DNA of 64,000 bases, taken from positions 1,612,001-1,676,000 of the forward strand of contig NZ_CP061306.1 in assembly GCF_018687815.1 (NCBI RefSeq), read 5' to 3'. Origin of the DNA: Polynucleobacter sp. JS-JIR-II-b4 (lineage in GTDB: Bacteria; Pseudomonadota; Gammaproteobacteria; Burkholderiales; Burkholderiaceae). Both the position numbers and the translations under genes were made by a program. The notes under the pieces are model-generated. The model was not told the DNA's origin. It worked only from the letters and a program-made list of their open reading frames with translations, and made no database searches. Every line of letters starts with the position of its first letter. Within the stretch, counting starts at the first letter, position 1. Below, piece by piece: positions 1-6,605 of the stretch.

Positions 1-1
1 A

Positions 2-289
2 TATGTACACACCGCGTTTGCTTTGCACTATGCACATGTCTATTACCAAGAGCTTGAAAAAACCAAAGAGGCGCCTTTACTATTTGCATCCAAGTTAAGA
101 CCTACCTATGTAGACTTTCTTTACTTCTCCATGGTGATTGGCATGACTTGTCAAACCGCTGACGTCAATATTGCCAATTCTAGAGTTCGGTTCTTGGTCA
201 TGCTTCAAGGAATGACTGCCTTTGCCTTTAATACATCCTTACTTGCATTAGCTATCAACTTGATTTCAGGGGTAGTAGCACTTTCCTAA
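2..289 (+). CDS. DUF1345 family membrane protein, C-terminal part
   Basis: The reading frame is open to the window edge, so the N-terminus lies outside. The visible 95 codons begin YVHTAFALHYAH, which matches the conserved VHTxFALxYAH stretch of DUF1345 inner-membrane proteins. The YVDFLYFSMVIGMT segment and a final hydrophobic helix (about the last 30 residues) also fit that family. Function of the family is unknown. A TTG at 23 could be read as a start, but the family motif continues upstream of it, so this is a truncated view and not a short gene. A hairpin terminator follows 7 bases after the stop. Confidence 0.8.
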   Translation, partial: YVHTAFALHYAHVYYQELEKTKEAPLLFASKLRPTYVDFLYFSMVIGMTCQTADVNIANSRVRFLVMLQGMTAFAFNTSLLALAINLISGVVALS

Positions 290-295
290 AAAGAG

Positions 296-317
296 AATGC
301 CACCCTAAGGTGGCATT
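296..317. terminator. Rho-independent terminator, probably bidirectional
   Basis: A 9-bp perfect stem (AATGCCACC / GGTGGCATT) with a CTAA loop. T-rich sequence follows on the plus strand, and CTCTTTTTAG follows on the minus strand. It lies between the convergent DUF1345 and lipoprotein genes and can serve both. Confidence 0.75.
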
Positions 318-349
318 AATGACTTTTGTTTCTGTAATGCTTTTGCAGA

Positions 350-748
350 TTAAGGCGTTACAACGTGCCAAACATTATTAACGTTATCACCTGTCTTATC
401 GCCAGGATTTTTGTCCTTAACAAAGAAGTACAGCGGCTTACCTTTATAGGTCAACTGTTTCTGACCATCATTACGGCTGATGTAAGAAAAGTCACCAGAG
501 AGCTTAATGCCAGGCTCTATGTAGACTGGTGGCCAGTTGGTTGCACAAGTTGCCACACACTCCGACTTACCTGAGCCAGCCTGATCTTTATCAAAGGTAT
601 AAATAGTCTTGCCATAACTACTGGTCAAAATACCGTTTGTTACTTTAATAAAATCTGCTGAAGATGTTTTGACATCGGGCGTACCTGAGCAAGCAGCCAA
701 TCCCAATGCAACTGCTAATACCGCGCAAAGTCTTAATAAATATTTCAT
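350..748 (-). CDS. Secreted-repeat lipoprotein (COG4315-type)
   Basis: A 132-residue protein with a lipoprotein signal peptide: a hydrophobic stretch ends in the lipobox LAAC, with Cys20 as the expected lipidation site. Two copies of the short repeat typical of the Lipoprotein_15/COG4315 family are visible: GKTIYTFDKDQAGSGKSECVA followed by CATNWPP, and GKPLYFFVKDKNPGDKTGD near the C-terminus ahead of NVWHVV. The family is exported and of unknown function. A purine-rich site lies upstream of the ATG at 748. The gene is 60 bp upstream of the next minus-strand lipoprotein gene's stop, so each probably has its own transcript or they form a short operon. Confidence 0.8.
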   Translation of the reverse strand: MKYLLRLCAVLAVALGLAACSGTPDVKTSSADFIKVTNGILTSSYGKTIYTFDKDQAGSGKSECVATCATNWPPVYIEPGIKLSGDFSYISRNDGQKQLTYKGKPLYFFVKDKNPGDKTGDNVNNVWHVVTP

Positions 749-775
749 TGTGGATCCTTTTATATAAGCTACAGA

Positions 776-1315
776 TTAATTACCTGGGCCGACCAAAGTA
801 ACTTCAATGCGACGATTCTGTGCACGGCCTTCTGGAGTTGCATTAGAAGCAATTAGATTGGATTCACCCATGCCTTGCGCAGAAATAAGACTCTGACTTA
901 CGCCCTTGCGAATGAGGTAGTCAACTACGTTATCCGCTCTCTTAGATGACAGATCGAGATTGGTTGTAATTCCTTGCTTACGAAGATCAGCGCCAATTGC
1001 AACATTATCTGTATAGCCACGAACCACTACCTTGGTATTTTTGAAGCCAGATAATGTTGGCGCCATTTTTGCCAATACCTGCTCAGCTTTGGCATTCAAA
1101 CGATAGCCACCTTCTGGGAATAAAATTTTGTCGCGGATCGTGATTCGCAGCTCGCCCTGTAATTGGCGAATTTCTACTTCATCACCCTGGTAGGCCTGTT
1201 GAAGCTGGCTGTATGCCTGGTCCAATTGGTTGTATTTACCTTCGGTGACACAGGCACTCAAGAGCGCAAGTGCTGCAATAGATAAGGCCATTAATCCTTG
1301 TTTCATGAAACTCAT
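776..1315 (-). CDS. OmpA-family peptidoglycan-associated lipoprotein
   Basis: A 179-residue protein starting MSFMKQ. I chose the ATG at 1315 over the upstream codon at 1366 because a GGAGA site sits 7 bases before it and a clean signal peptide starts there. The lipobox LLSAC puts the lipidated Cys at residue 22. A short predicted coiled coil (QLDQAYSQLQQAYQG) is followed by an OmpA-C domain: VVVRGYTDN, then LSSKRADNVVDYLIRKGV and RAQNRRIEV. The last two are the usual peptidoglycan-binding signatures. It likely anchors the outer membrane to the cell wall. It is shorter than most OmpA porins and has no beta-barrel. Confidence 0.85.
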   Translation of the reverse strand: MSFMKQGLMALSIAALALLSACVTEGKYNQLDQAYSQLQQAYQGDEVEIRQLQGELRITIRDKILFPEGGYRLNAKAEQVLAKMAPTLSGFKNTKVVVRGYTDNVAIGADLRKQGITTNLDLSSKRADNVVDYLIRKGVSQSLISAQGMGESNLIASNATPEGRAQNRRIEVTLVGPGN

Positions 1316-1470
1316 GTCATTTCTCCAGATTCTGTAAAAAATTAGCCCTGCAGGCATTGAGACCACTATAGCCCAAAGGCTAGTTCACGCCCTTCAAATA
1401 GCCATAAAAAATCGTAATTTTTATGAAAAATCTATAAATAACCCGTTTTAAGCGCGCTCCGGGCCTTGAA

Positions 1471-1492
1471 ATCGATTATCTATAAATTCGAT
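1471..1492. promoter_or_regulatory. Inverted repeat in the ahpC upstream region
   Basis: The 284 bp between the OmpA-lipoprotein start and ahpC hold no gene. ATCGA at 1471-1475 is repeated inverted as TCGAT at 1488-1492, around an AT-rich core, in a region that must carry the ahpC promoter. ahpC is often under OxyR, but I could not fit the ATAG-N7-CTAT pattern convincingly, so the regulator is unknown. Confidence 0.25.
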
Positions 1493-1599
1493 CATAAATA
1501 TCAAATTTATTCATTAGACAAATAATCAAGTGAGGTTCAAAATTCACACAGTTGCAGTAGTTACTAAAGAAATTGATTAACCAACACTAGGAGCACAGT

Positions 1600-2163
1600 A
1601 TGTCCATTATTAATACCGCAGTTCAACCATTTAAAACAGAAGCTTTCCACAATGGTAAGTTTGTAACCGTTACTGACGAATCCCTCAAGGGTCACTGGTC
1701 AGTTCTGATTTTCATGCCAGCAGCTTTTACTTTTAACTGCCCAACAGAAATTGAAGATGCAGCTGAGAACTATGCTGAATTCCAAAAGTTAGGCGCTGAA
1801 GTGTATATCGTGACAACCGATACTCATTTCTCACACAAAGTGTGGCATGAGACTTCTCCTGCTGTTGGTAAAGCAAAGTTCCCGCTCGTTGGCGATCCAA
1901 CACACACACTGACAAACGCTTTCGGTGTTCATATTCCTGAAGCTGGTTTGGCATTGCGTGGCACATTCATCATCAACCCAGAAGGCATCATTAAGACAGC
2001 AGAGATTCATTCAAATGAAATCGCTCGTGATGTTTCTGAAACATTGCGTAAGTTGAAGGCCGCTCAGTACACAGCAGCACACCCAGGCGAAGTATGCCCA
2101 GCTAAGTGGAAAGAAGGCGCAGCAACATTGACTCCATCTTTGGATCTCGTAGGCAAGATCTAA
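1600..2163 (+). CDS. ahpC: Alkyl hydroperoxide reductase subunit C (peroxiredoxin)
   Basis: A 187-residue typical 2-Cys peroxiredoxin that reduces H2O2 and organic hydroperoxides in the cytoplasm, recycled by AhpF. The peroxidatic Cys47 is in FTFNCPTE and the resolving Cys166 is in GEVCPAKW. Length and both positions match the enterobacterial AhpC group exactly. An Asn takes the place of the common Val before the peroxidatic Cys. An AGGAGC site lies 7-8 bases before the ATG. ahpF follows 98 bases downstream behind a strong hairpin, so the two are probably cotranscribed with reduced read-through into ahpF. Confidence 0.97.
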   Translation: MSIINTAVQPFKTEAFHNGKFVTVTDESLKGHWSVLIFMPAAFTFNCPTEIEDAAENYAEFQKLGAEVYIVTTDTHFSHKVWHETSPAVGKAKFPLVGDPTHTLTNAFGVHIPEAGLALRGTFIINPEGIIKTAEIHSNEIARDVSETLRKLKAAQYTAAHPGEVCPAKWKEGAATLTPSLDLVGKI

Positions 2164-2177
2164 GTTGAATCAGTAAT

Positions 2178-2234
2178 CCATAGACTCTCTTCGGAGAGTC
2201 TATTGGAGAGGACTAGATCCTGCCCAATAGACTC
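2178..2234 (+). promoter_or_regulatory. Two mutually exclusive hairpins between ahpC and ahpF
   Basis: Three segments compete for pairing. AGACTCTC (2182-2189) pairs perfectly with GAGAGTCT (2194-2201) around a TTCG tetraloop. GAGTCTATTGG (2196-2206) pairs perfectly over 11 bp with CCAATAGACTC (2224-2234), 27 bases before the ahpF ATG. The middle segment can join only one partner at a time. This looks like an attenuator, an mRNA-stability switch or a processing site that sets the ahpC:ahpF ratio. Neither hairpin is followed by a T-run, so a simple intrinsic terminator is unlikely. Confidence 0.55.
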
Positions 2235-2261
2235 ACCTAAAAAATACCCAAGGAAATCATC

Positions 2262-3839
2262 ATGCTCGATACCAATATCAAATCCCAGTTAAAGGTATAT
2301 TTTGAAAAGATAGTTAGCCCCATCGTTCTCGTGGCTAGCCTAGATGACAGCGACAGCTCCAAGCAGATGCTTGAACTCTTAAATGAAGTAGCTGAGCAGT
2401 CAGATAAAATCACCTTTAAAACAGATGGTCAAGCTGAACACAAGCCCAGCTTTACCGTTAGCAAGACTGATCAAGATGCCCGCATTACTTTTGCCGGCCT
2501 ACCAATGGGTCACGAGATGACCTCTTTCATCTTGGCTATTTTGCAGGCTAGCGGCTACCCAGCCAAAGTCGAGCAAGAAGTAATTGATCGCATTACTAGA
2601 TTGGATGGCAAGCTTTGCTTTCAGACCTTTATCTCTTTGTCATGCCACAACTGCCCTGACGTTGTTCAGGCGCTGAATTTAATGGCAGCCCTTAATCCAA
2701 ACGTTACCCATGAAATGGTTGATGGCGCCCTTTACCAAGGCTTAGTAGATCAATACCAAATCATGGCTGTACCAACTGTGATTCTCAATGGCGAAGTATT
2801 TGGTCAAGGCCGCATGTGTGTTGAAGAGATTGTTGCCAAGCTTGATACCTCTACCCCTAAAGAAGAGGCTGCAAAGCTTTCTGCTAAGGAGTCCTTTGAT
2901 GTTTTAGTCATTGGCGGTGGGCCTGCTGGTGCTGCTGCTGCAATCTACGCGGCACGTAAAGGTATTCGCACCGGCATTGTGGCTGAACGTTTTGGCGGGC
3001 AAGTCATGGACACTATGGGCATTGAAAACTTCATTTCTGTAAAAGAAACTGAAGGGCCTAAATTAGTGCAAGCACTCGAGCAACATGTGAAGAGCTATGA
3101 AGTCGACATCATGAATTTACAGCGCGCCAATGCCTTGCGCAAAACGAATCATGGCCTTGAAGTGGAATTAGCCAACGGCGCAGTACTCAATAGCAAGTCT
3201 GTAATCATCAGTACTGGTGCTCGCTGGAGAGAAATGAATGTGCCTGGCGAACAAGAATACCGCGGCAAAGGAGTTGCCTATTGCCCTCACTGTGATGGCC
3301 CGTTATTTAAAGGCAAGCGTGTAGCAGTAATTGGTGGCGGTAACTCTGGTGTTGAAGCTGCTATTGATTTGGCAGGCATTGTTAGCCATGTCACTCTCAT
3401 CGAGTTTGATAGCAAGCTCCGTGCAGATGCAGTATTGCAAAAGAAGATGGCTAGCATGCCAAACGTAACCGTCATCATGAGCGCGCTCACCAAAGAAGTA
3501 TTGGGTGCCAATGGCAAGGTCAATGGCTTGCGCTACCAAGATCGCACCAACAATACTGAGCATAATATTGAACTGGAAGGTATTTTTGTCCAAATCGGCT
3601 TGTTACCAAATACTGATTGGCTTAAAGGTAGCATCGATTTATCCAAGTACGGCGAAGTTATCGTTGATGCAAAAGGTGAAACTTCTTTGCCGGGTGTATT
3701 TGCGGCGGGAGACTGCACCACCGTTCCATACAAGCAAATCATTATTGCCATGGGTGAAGGCGCCAAAGCTTCGCTAGGAGCATTTGATTACCTCATTCGC
3801 TCATCGGTTACTGAGCCAGAAGAAGCGGTTGCTGCGTAA
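2262..3839 (+). CDS. ahpF: Alkyl hydroperoxide reductase subunit F
   Basis: A 525-residue flavoprotein that moves electrons from NAD(P)H to AhpC. The N-terminal tandem thioredoxin-fold domain carries the CHNC redox pair (Cys128/Cys131). A linker leads to a thioredoxin-reductase-like part with the FAD motif [10 protein letters not shown] near residue 218, the CPHC redox pair (Cys341/Cys344) and the NAD-binding [10 protein letters not shown] near 358. A C-terminal FAD motif is in GVFAAGDCT. Length and order match AhpF rather than plain TrxB. AAGGAAATCATC precedes the ATG. The gene ends at a strong terminator. Confidence 0.97.
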   Translation: MLDTNIKSQLKVYFEKIVSPIVLVASLDDSDSSKQMLELLNEVAEQSDKITFKTDGQAEHKPSFTVSKTDQDARITFAGLPMGHEMTSFILAILQASGYPAKVEQEVIDRITRLDGKLCFQTFISLSCHNCPDVVQALNLMAALNPNVTHEMVDGALYQGLVDQYQIMAVPTVILNGEVFGQGRMCVEEIVAKLDTSTPKEEAAKLSAKESFDVLVIGGGPAGAAAAIYAARKGIRTGIVAERFGGQVMDTMGIENFISVKETEGPKLVQALEQHVKSYEVDIMNLQRANALRKTNHGLEVELANGAVLNSKSVIISTGARWREMNVPGEQEYRGKGVAYCPHCDGPLFKGKRVAVIGGGNSGVEAAIDLAGIVSHVTLIEFDSKLRADAVLQKKMASMPNVTVIMSALTKEVLGANGKVNGLRYQDRTNNTEHNIELEGIFVQIGLLPNTDWLKGSIDLSKYGEVIVDAKGETSLPGVFAAGDCTTVPYKQIIIAMGEGAKASLGAFDYLIRSSVTEPEEAVAA

Positions 3840-3864
3840 GCAACAATTAATCGGCAGTAAAACA

Positions 3865-3888
3865 AAAGGGAGTCTTTCGACTCCCTTT
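3865..3888 (+). terminator. Terminator of ahpCF
   Basis: A 10-bp perfect stem (AAAGGGAGTC / GACTCCCTTT) with a TTTC loop, 26 bases after the ahpF stop. The U-tract is short (CTTTCTCATTT), but the stem is very stable. Confidence 0.8.
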
Positions 3889-3910
3889 CTCATTTAAAGA
3901 CAAATATGAC

Positions 3911-4267
3911 TTATTCTGATTGACCTGGTCTAGGCGCTTGCCATGGCCAGCGGCCATCAATCTCTAAAGTCAGGGACCAGCTTAAGAAGCAGCGAATTAA
4001 TACAATGGCGCCCAATACCGCTACACTAGTCAATGTTGGGCTAATGGCTACAGTACGGATCACATCCCCCGCCACCAGGACTTCGAGCCCCAGAATGAGC
4101 GAGCGCACGATTTGTATGCGAAAGGTTTTATAAGCAATATCGGCCGTCTGAGTAATCAGGCCTTTTGCAAAACAGAAGAGGCCCCATAAAACACCGATGG
4201 ACACTACGGCCACTCCAAGAGCATCCATCACATCACTGACATCTCGAATAATTTCAATTTGATTCAT
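3911..4267 (-). CDS. DUF1622 family inner-membrane protein
   Basis: About 118 residues starting MNQIEIIRDVSDVMDALGV. Three hydrophobic segments are visible: around VAVVSIGVLWGLFCFAKG, around IVRSLILGLEVLVAGDVI, and around TSVAVLGAIVLIRCFLSW. The FRIQIVRSLILGLEVLVAGD block and the terminal LSWSLTLEIDGRWPW are characteristic of DUF1622 proteins, whose role is unknown. I preferred the ATG at 4267 over a GTG at 4315 because the family begins close to it, though no strong ribosome site is visible for either. The gene runs convergent to ahpF and divergent from the nitroreductase gene at 4376. Confidence 0.8.
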   Translation of the reverse strand: MNQIEIIRDVSDVMDALGVAVVSIGVLWGLFCFAKGLITQTADIAYKTFRIQIVRSLILGLEVLVAGDVIRTVAISPTLTSVAVLGAIVLIRCFLSWSLTLEIDGRWPWQAPRPGQSE

Positions 4268-4375
4268 GTTTCGGTCTTTTGAGATTGAATGCCCACATAT
4301 TAGCTCGTTTAGCACTAGCCCCCGTTATAAATTACACTGTCCCACTGTTGCTATATTAAATCCAAGGAAATCAGA

Positions 4376-5011
4376 ATGAGCTTGATTGACAAATTGCAGT
4401 GGCGCTATGCCACCAAAAAAATGGACTCCACAAAGTCCGTACCGCATGAAAAGGTAGAGTTAATCCTAGAGGCGATTCGCCTAACTGCCAGCTCTAGTGG
4501 TCTGCAGCCATACGAAGTATTTGTAATCACCAATAAAGCCATTCGCGAGAAGATTAAAGCCATTTCCTGGGACCAAACCCAGGTAGTCGATTCTTCTCAC
4601 TTGCTCGTTTTTGCCGCTTGGGATACCTATACGGCAGACCGAATCAATCAATCATTTGATATGACTGAGAAGCTGCGCAACTTCAAAAGCGAAGCTGGTG
4701 ACATCTACCGCCAGAAGCTGCTTAGTGGTTACACCGCAAGAGATGCTGAAACGAACTACACACATGCTGCAAAGCAAGCTTATATTGGACTTGGTACTGC
4801 CCTCATTGCGGCAGCGTACGAGCAGGTAGATTCCACACCAATGGAAGGCTTTGATGCTGCAGCTCTCGATGAAATCCTCGACCTTAAGGCAAAAGGCTTA
4901 CGCAGTGTTGTTATGCTGCCGCTAGGCTATAGAAAGGCTGATGAGGACTGGTTGCTTAACTTGAAAAAAGTCAGAAAGCCTAAGGAAGACTTTGTTACTT
5001 GGATTGAGTAA
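4376..5011 (+). CDS. NAD(P)H-dependent oxidoreductase, nitroreductase family
   Basis: A 211-residue FMN enzyme of the NfsB/YdgI-like branch. Support comes from the N-terminal LQWRYATKKMD, the FMN-phosphate region TASSSGLQPYEVFVI, the DSSHLLVFAAWD strand and the late helix GLGTALIAAAYEQVDSTPMEGFD. The YRKADEDW segment near the C-terminus is also typical. Such enzymes reduce quinones, nitro groups or enals in the cytoplasm, and the substrate cannot be read from sequence. AAGGAAATCAGA gives a good ribosome site. Two other nitroreductase-fold genes occur here (5895-6590 and 17561-18163), but they are not close paralogues of this one. Confidence 0.88.
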   Translation: MSLIDKLQWRYATKKMDSTKSVPHEKVELILEAIRLTASSSGLQPYEVFVITNKAIREKIKAISWDQTQVVDSSHLLVFAAWDTYTADRINQSFDMTEKLRNFKSEAGDIYRQKLLSGYTARDAETNYTHAAKQAYIGLGTALIAAAYEQVDSTPMEGFDAAALDEILDLKAKGLRSVVMLPLGYRKADEDWLLNLKKVRKPKEDFVTWIE

Positions 5012-5034
5012 GGAATAGAAGTATAGAAAAAGTA

Positions 5035-5058
5035 AAAGCCACCCGAGGGTGGCTTTTT
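5035..5058. terminator. Bidirectional terminator between nitroreductase and phasin genes
   Basis: AAAGCCACC / GGTGGCTTT stem with a CGAG loop, followed by TTTTTT-type sequence on the plus strand and TTTACTTTTTC on the minus strand. It sits between two convergent genes. Confidence 0.85.
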
Positions 5059-5085
5059 TAACAGCAAAATTAACTATTCAGTTAA

Positions 5086-5658
5086 TTAAGCAGCTTTACG
5101 GCTTTTAGCAGCTGGCTTAGCAACAGCGTATTGGCCTTGAATGTTTGCCAAAGCAGCATCAACACTCTTCTCAAAGTTAGCAAATGCGTCAGTTGCAGAT
5201 GCGCGAACTTGGTCAAACTGTTGGAGTGAAGAATCAAATGCAGTTTTGAATGCAGAAACAAAAGCCTCTGAACCAGCAGGAGCTGTCTTAGTAGCTTCTT
5301 TAACAAACTTAACCAAATCAGCACGTGCGTCATCAATAGAAGCGTCAACTACTTGAGCAACTTCTTTGTTACCGTTACGAACTACTTGGTTTACCTTAGC
5401 TTGGTAAGCAGCAGCATATTTAGCAGCTTCTTGAGCAGCTTCTGGCTGAGCTAATTTAGCTAATTGCTGTGGATCCTTGATTGCCAACAATTGTGTGCTT
5501 GTATCTTGAGCAGCAACTAAAGCATCTTTAGCAGCAGCTTGGTTGATTTCAGCTAATTCTTGAGCGCTTTCAACAGCAACTTGTGCCAAATGTTTAGCAG
5601 TTTCGATTGCTTTAGCTTGTGCAGAAGCGAGTTGGTCGTTTAATTGAGTTTGAAACAT
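5086..5658 (-). CDS. Phasin family protein (PHA granule-associated)
   Basis: A 190-residue, Ala/Gln-rich, almost wholly helical protein with the phasin_2 pattern: QLNDQLASAQAKAIETAKHLAQ, then repeated AA-rich helices. It ends in a basic tail, AVAKPAAKSRKAA. Phasins coat polyhydroxyalkanoate granules. The Lys/Ala tail recalls phasins that also touch nucleic acid (PhaF/PhaM-like), but this is only a resemblance. TAGGATAA precedes the ATG. A TGTTGC-AAA-GCAACA repeat 86 bp upstream is a candidate PhaR site. No PHA synthase gene is in the window. Confidence 0.88.
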   Translation of the reverse strand: MFQTQLNDQLASAQAKAIETAKHLAQVAVESAQELAEINQAAAKDALVAAQDTSTQLLAIKDPQQLAKLAQPEAAQEAAKYAAAYQAKVNQVVRNGNKEVAQVVDASIDDARADLVKFVKEATKTAPAGSEAFVSAFKTAFDSSLQQFDQVRASATDAFANFEKSVDAALANIQGQYAVAKPAAKSRKAA

Positions 5659-5744
5659 GATTTATCCTAACTTTAAGTAAATGAGGGGGTTTTTATTGCG
5701 ATGCACCATTTTAAGATCCCCATTTTCCAAAAGCAAGATATTTT

Positions 5745-5759
5745 TGTTGCAAAGCAACA
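5745..5759 (-). promoter_or_regulatory. Candidate PhaR-type operator upstream of the phasin gene
   Basis: TGTTGC-AAA-GCAACA is a perfect 6-bp inverted repeat with a 3-base spacer, in the phasin promoter region. TGC-N3-GCA symmetry is the pattern reported for PhaR targets in Paracoccus. The assignment here is inference from position and symmetry. Confidence 0.35.
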
Positions 5760-5770
5760 TATATTTTCTA

Positions 5771-5801
5771 AAACCCCATTTGAAGGCCTTAAATGGGGTT
5801 T
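5771..5801 (-). terminator. Terminator of the YcaO-nitroreductase transcript
   Basis: An 11-bp perfect stem (AAACCCCATTT / AAATGGGGTTT) around a 9-base loop. On the minus strand it is followed by TTTTAGAAAATAT. It lies about 95 bases past the stop of the minus-strand nitroreductase gene and upstream of the phasin promoter. Confidence 0.75.
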
Positions 5802-5894
5802 ATTGGGCTATTAAATTCTAATTTTCCCATATAGTTTTTAGGGGAATTAGCTAGAAACTTCCAAAAATCAATATCAATAAAGGCTTGAGCTCCC

Positions 5895-6590
5895 TTATTT
5901 TACCCAGGTAGTAAATTCCTCTGCACTGACTCTAGGGGTACGAAAACTGTTCACTAACGCGTTTTTGTCGGCATAACCTAGTGCCATACCGCACACAAGC
6001 ATCTCGTTCTCTTGCGCACCAATACAAGGCAGGATGATCTTTGCGTAATCATTCCAAGCAGCTTGTGGGCAGGTATCCAAACCCTCACCTCTGGCAGCAA
6101 CCATCATATTTTGCAAGAACATTCCATAGTCAAGCATCGAGCCCCTACCAAGCTCTTTATCGATAGTAAAGAAGATGCAAACTGGCGCACCAAATGCCTC
6201 AAAGTTTTTCCGATGCTGTGCATGCATCTTATCTTTATCGCCTTTAGTAATCCCTAATAAACCATACAGGCCCCAACCGTTTTCACGACGCCTATCTATA
6301 TAAGGGCTAAACCATTTTGTGGGGTAATAGTCGTAGGCGGATTGATATTCTTTTGCCAAATCGGGATTGAATGCAATTTCATCATAAGCAGCGCATACTT
6401 TTTTGCATAATTCATCAAGCGCCTTACCCTCTACAACATAGGCCTTCCAAGGTTGTGTATTAGTACCCGAGGGTGCACGCGCAGAAATATTGAGTAACTT
6501 GAGCACGGTCTCTTTGGAGACGGCTTCTTTTGTAAACGCTCTTACCGACATACGCGAGGTAATTGCCTCGGCTGGAGTTAATGTCTTCAT
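5895..6590 (-). CDS. Nitroreductase-family flavoprotein, next to OsmC-YcaO
   Basis: A 231-residue FMN protein. Support comes from RMSVRAFTKEAVSKETV and ARAPSGTNTQPWKAYVV (FMN contact), from LDYGMFLQNMMVAARGEGLDTCPQAAW, and from the final GYADKNALVNSFRTPRV. These place it in the NfnB-like nitroreductases that act on nitroaromatics or quinones. AAGGAATCTTT precedes the ATG. Only 15 bases separate its start from the stop of the OsmC-YcaO gene on the same strand, so the two are almost certainly cotranscribed. The pairing recalls YcaO plus nitroreductase-fold dehydrogenase pairs of azol(in)e peptide clusters, but this member looks like an ordinary soluble nitroreductase and no precursor peptide was seen. 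Confidence 0.88.
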   Translation of the reverse strand: MKTLTPAEAITSRMSVRAFTKEAVSKETVLKLLNISARAPSGTNTQPWKAYVVEGKALDELCKKVCAAYDEIAFNPDLAKEYQSAYDYYPTKWFSPYIDRRRENGWGLYGLLGITKGDKDKMHAQHRKNFEAFGAPVCIFFTIDKELGRGSMLDYGMFLQNMMVAARGEGLDTCPQAAWNDYAKIILPCIGAQENEMLVCGMALGYADKNALVNSFRTPRVSAEEFTTWVK

Positions 6591-6605
6591 AAAGATTCCT
6601 TAGCT

